A stretch of DNA of 24,956 nt from Acidobacteriota bacterium (lineage in GTDB: Bacteria; Acidobacteriota; Terriglobia; Bryobacterales; Bryobacteraceae). Where the stretch lies: contig JAPKYY010000176.1 of NCBI GenBank assembly GCA_026394095.1, positions 1-24,956 of the forward strand, read 5' to 3'. Shown here piece by piece: positions 23,941 to 24,956 of this stretch (within the stretch, counting starts at the first letter, position 1; each line of letters opens with the position of its first letter). The notes beneath the pieces were generated by a model, which ran no database searches, was not told the origin of the DNA, and saw only the letters and a program-made list of their open reading frames with translations. Position numbers and translations under genes: made by a program.

Positions 23941-24602
23941 CGAAACTCCTGTCGTACGCGTCCACTCGGCCGGGTTGGCAGAATGCGGATGAGGGCCATT
24001 CCGGCCACAAATCCACCGATGTGGGCAAACCATGCGGTGCCGCCCTTGTCGCCACCGGCCATTGCTAGATGACCGAAACCACTAAAAAGCTGCACAACAA
24101 ACCAGTATCCGATCATGAGCATGGCCGGGACATCGATCGTGGTCGCAAAAATGAGAAAGAAAAATAGAGTATGGATCCGCGAACGCGGAAAGCGCACCAG
24201 ATAGGCACCCATGACTCCAGAGATGGCGCCACTAGCCCCGATTGCCGGCACCGCAGAGGTGGAATTGAATGCGACATGAAGCAGGCCTCCGGCAAGGCCA
24301 CAGAGCAGGTAGAAAATCAGATAGTTTGCGTGCCCGAGGATATCTTCGATGTTGTCGCCAAAAATCCAGAGAAACCAGACATTGCCGATAACGTGCATCC
24401 AGCCGCCATGCAAAAACATGGAGGTGAGAAGATCTACGAACCGGAAGTCGCGCGGGACAGTACCCCACTCGGCCAAAAAGTGATTGAGTGAGAAATCGTC
24501 GAGAGAGAGCTCGTAGAAAAAAGCAACCAGATTGACGAGGATCAGGCCCACCGTGACGAACGGTGTGCTGGCGCTTTGTTCTGAATCCCGAAGCGGGAAC
24601 AC
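23931..24602 (-). CDS. Rhomboid family intramembrane serine protease
   Basis: A 223-residue membrane protein with about six hydrophobic segments. The catalytic dyad is Ser124 in GASGAISG and His194 in AHIGGFVAG. His70 and Asn74 of HVIGNVWFLWIFGDNIED stabilise the oxyanion, and GGWMH upstream fits the family. It cleaves substrates within the membrane; the substrate is unknown. The start is GTG at 24602 (family N-terminus MxPLRDS), with GGAG 12-13 bases upstream. It is 4 bases after the kinase stop and overlaps the next gene, so all are one operon. Confidence 0.95.
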   Translation of the reverse strand: MFPLRDSEQSASTPFVTVGLILVNLVAFFYELSLDDFSLNHFLAEWGTVPRDFRFVDLLTSMFLHGGWMHVIGNVWFLWIFGDNIEDILGHANYLIFYLLCGLAGGLLHVAFNSTSAVPAIGASGAISGVMGAYLVRFPRSRIHTLFFFLIFATTIDVPAMLMIGYWFVVQLFSGFGHLAMAGGDKGGTAWFAHIGGFVAGMALIRILPTRPSGRVRQEFRWK

Positions 24603-24606
24603 TCGG

Positions 24607-24956
24607 CTAGATTCTCCTTCGAACTTCTTCCATCACACGACGTTCTGCGCGCGACATCAAGGCCTCGGCCTTATCGCGAGTTGAAATGCCACCGCGGGCA
24701 CCAATGGCGGTGCAGTTCAGAGCAGCCATGGCGTTTGAGAAATCGAGGATCTGCTGAATGTGCCAACCCGCCAGGACGCCGTAGCAAAAGCCGCCGTGGA
24801 AGACATCGCCCGCACCGGTGGTGTCAACGCAGTTGACGACAAAGGCCTGGCTGTAGTGGAACTTGCCATCGATGCGTGCCAGGGCTCCGTGTGCGCCCAG
24901 AGTCATCGCAGCACAGTGGATCTTGTATTCGTCCTGGATCAGCTGAAGAGCCTTGA
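24607..24956 (-). CDS. PfkB-family sugar kinase, C-terminal part (partial)
   Basis: The frame is open to the window edge, giving 115 codons of a C-terminus. The PfkB/ribokinase signature DTTGAGDVFHGGFCYGVLAG is present, with the Asp of GAGD as catalytic base. MTLGAHGAL, upstream, is the strand that precedes the nucleotide site. The N-terminal sugar-binding half lies beyond the window, so the substrate cannot be told. It ends 4 bases before the rhomboid start. Confidence 0.92.
   Translation of the reverse strand, partial: KALQLIQDEYKIHCAAMTLGAHGALARIDGKFHYSQAFVVNCVDTTGAGDVFHGGFCYGVLAGWHIQQILDFSNAMAALNCTAIGARGGISTRDKAEALMSRAERRVMEEVRRRI

Noticed and set aside
23941..24033. Longer deacetylase-like protein starting at 24033
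   Set aside because: The extra 31 residues overlap the rhomboid C-terminus, while an ATG with AGGAG lies at 23940.

Overview
The window looks like chromosome from a soil-type member of the Acidobacteriota, probably the Solibacterales/Bryobacterales side. This placement is an inference from family content, not from a marker-gene search. The pointers are a 1.3-kDa-residue-scale Oar-like TonB-dependent receptor with a plug of the type common in that phylum, a BshB1-like bacillithiol-pathway deacetylase, an IF-2 with a very long Pro/Ala linker, and moderately GC-rich DNA with many ATGA-type gene overlaps.

Left part (1-8703). The end of an unidentified plus-strand gene is followed by tRNA-Leu(GAG) with its own terminator. 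Next is a plus-strand C25/gingipain-like cysteine peptidase homologue (308-1753) with an apparently leaderless promoter. It converges on a three-gene minus-strand operon: a membrane-anchored CHAT protease (8703-6505), a TonB-dependent-receptor-like outer-membrane barrel joined to it by an ATGA overlap (6508-2585), and a small secreted protein (2571-1759). Two clan-CD protease homologues next to a surface barrel and a secreted protein is the most system-like and least explained part of the window.

Middle (8931-16890). A plus-strand chemosensory operon: cheW, cheA, cheR, cheD, cheY, cheX-type phosphatase, cheB, an orphan TonB-C-terminal-domain protein, and a methyl-accepting chemotaxis protein, closed by a strong terminator. 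A flagellar sigma-28-like promoter candidate precedes cheW. cheA and cheR each lack an internal block (roughly 60 and 80 codons) with loss of frame; the coding on both sides is otherwise well preserved, so these are either very recent deletions or assembly errors.

Right part (16909-24956). All genes are on the minus strand. A sugar-kinase end, a rhomboid protease, a PIG-L/BshB1-like protein with an altered metal/catalytic motif and tadA form one tight operon. A promoter at the end of tadA, followed by an intrinsic terminator and then rimP-nusA-infB-DUF503, suggests that the transcription/translation-factor operon is controlled by leader attenuation. No insertion sequences, phage genes or CRISPR arrays were seen.
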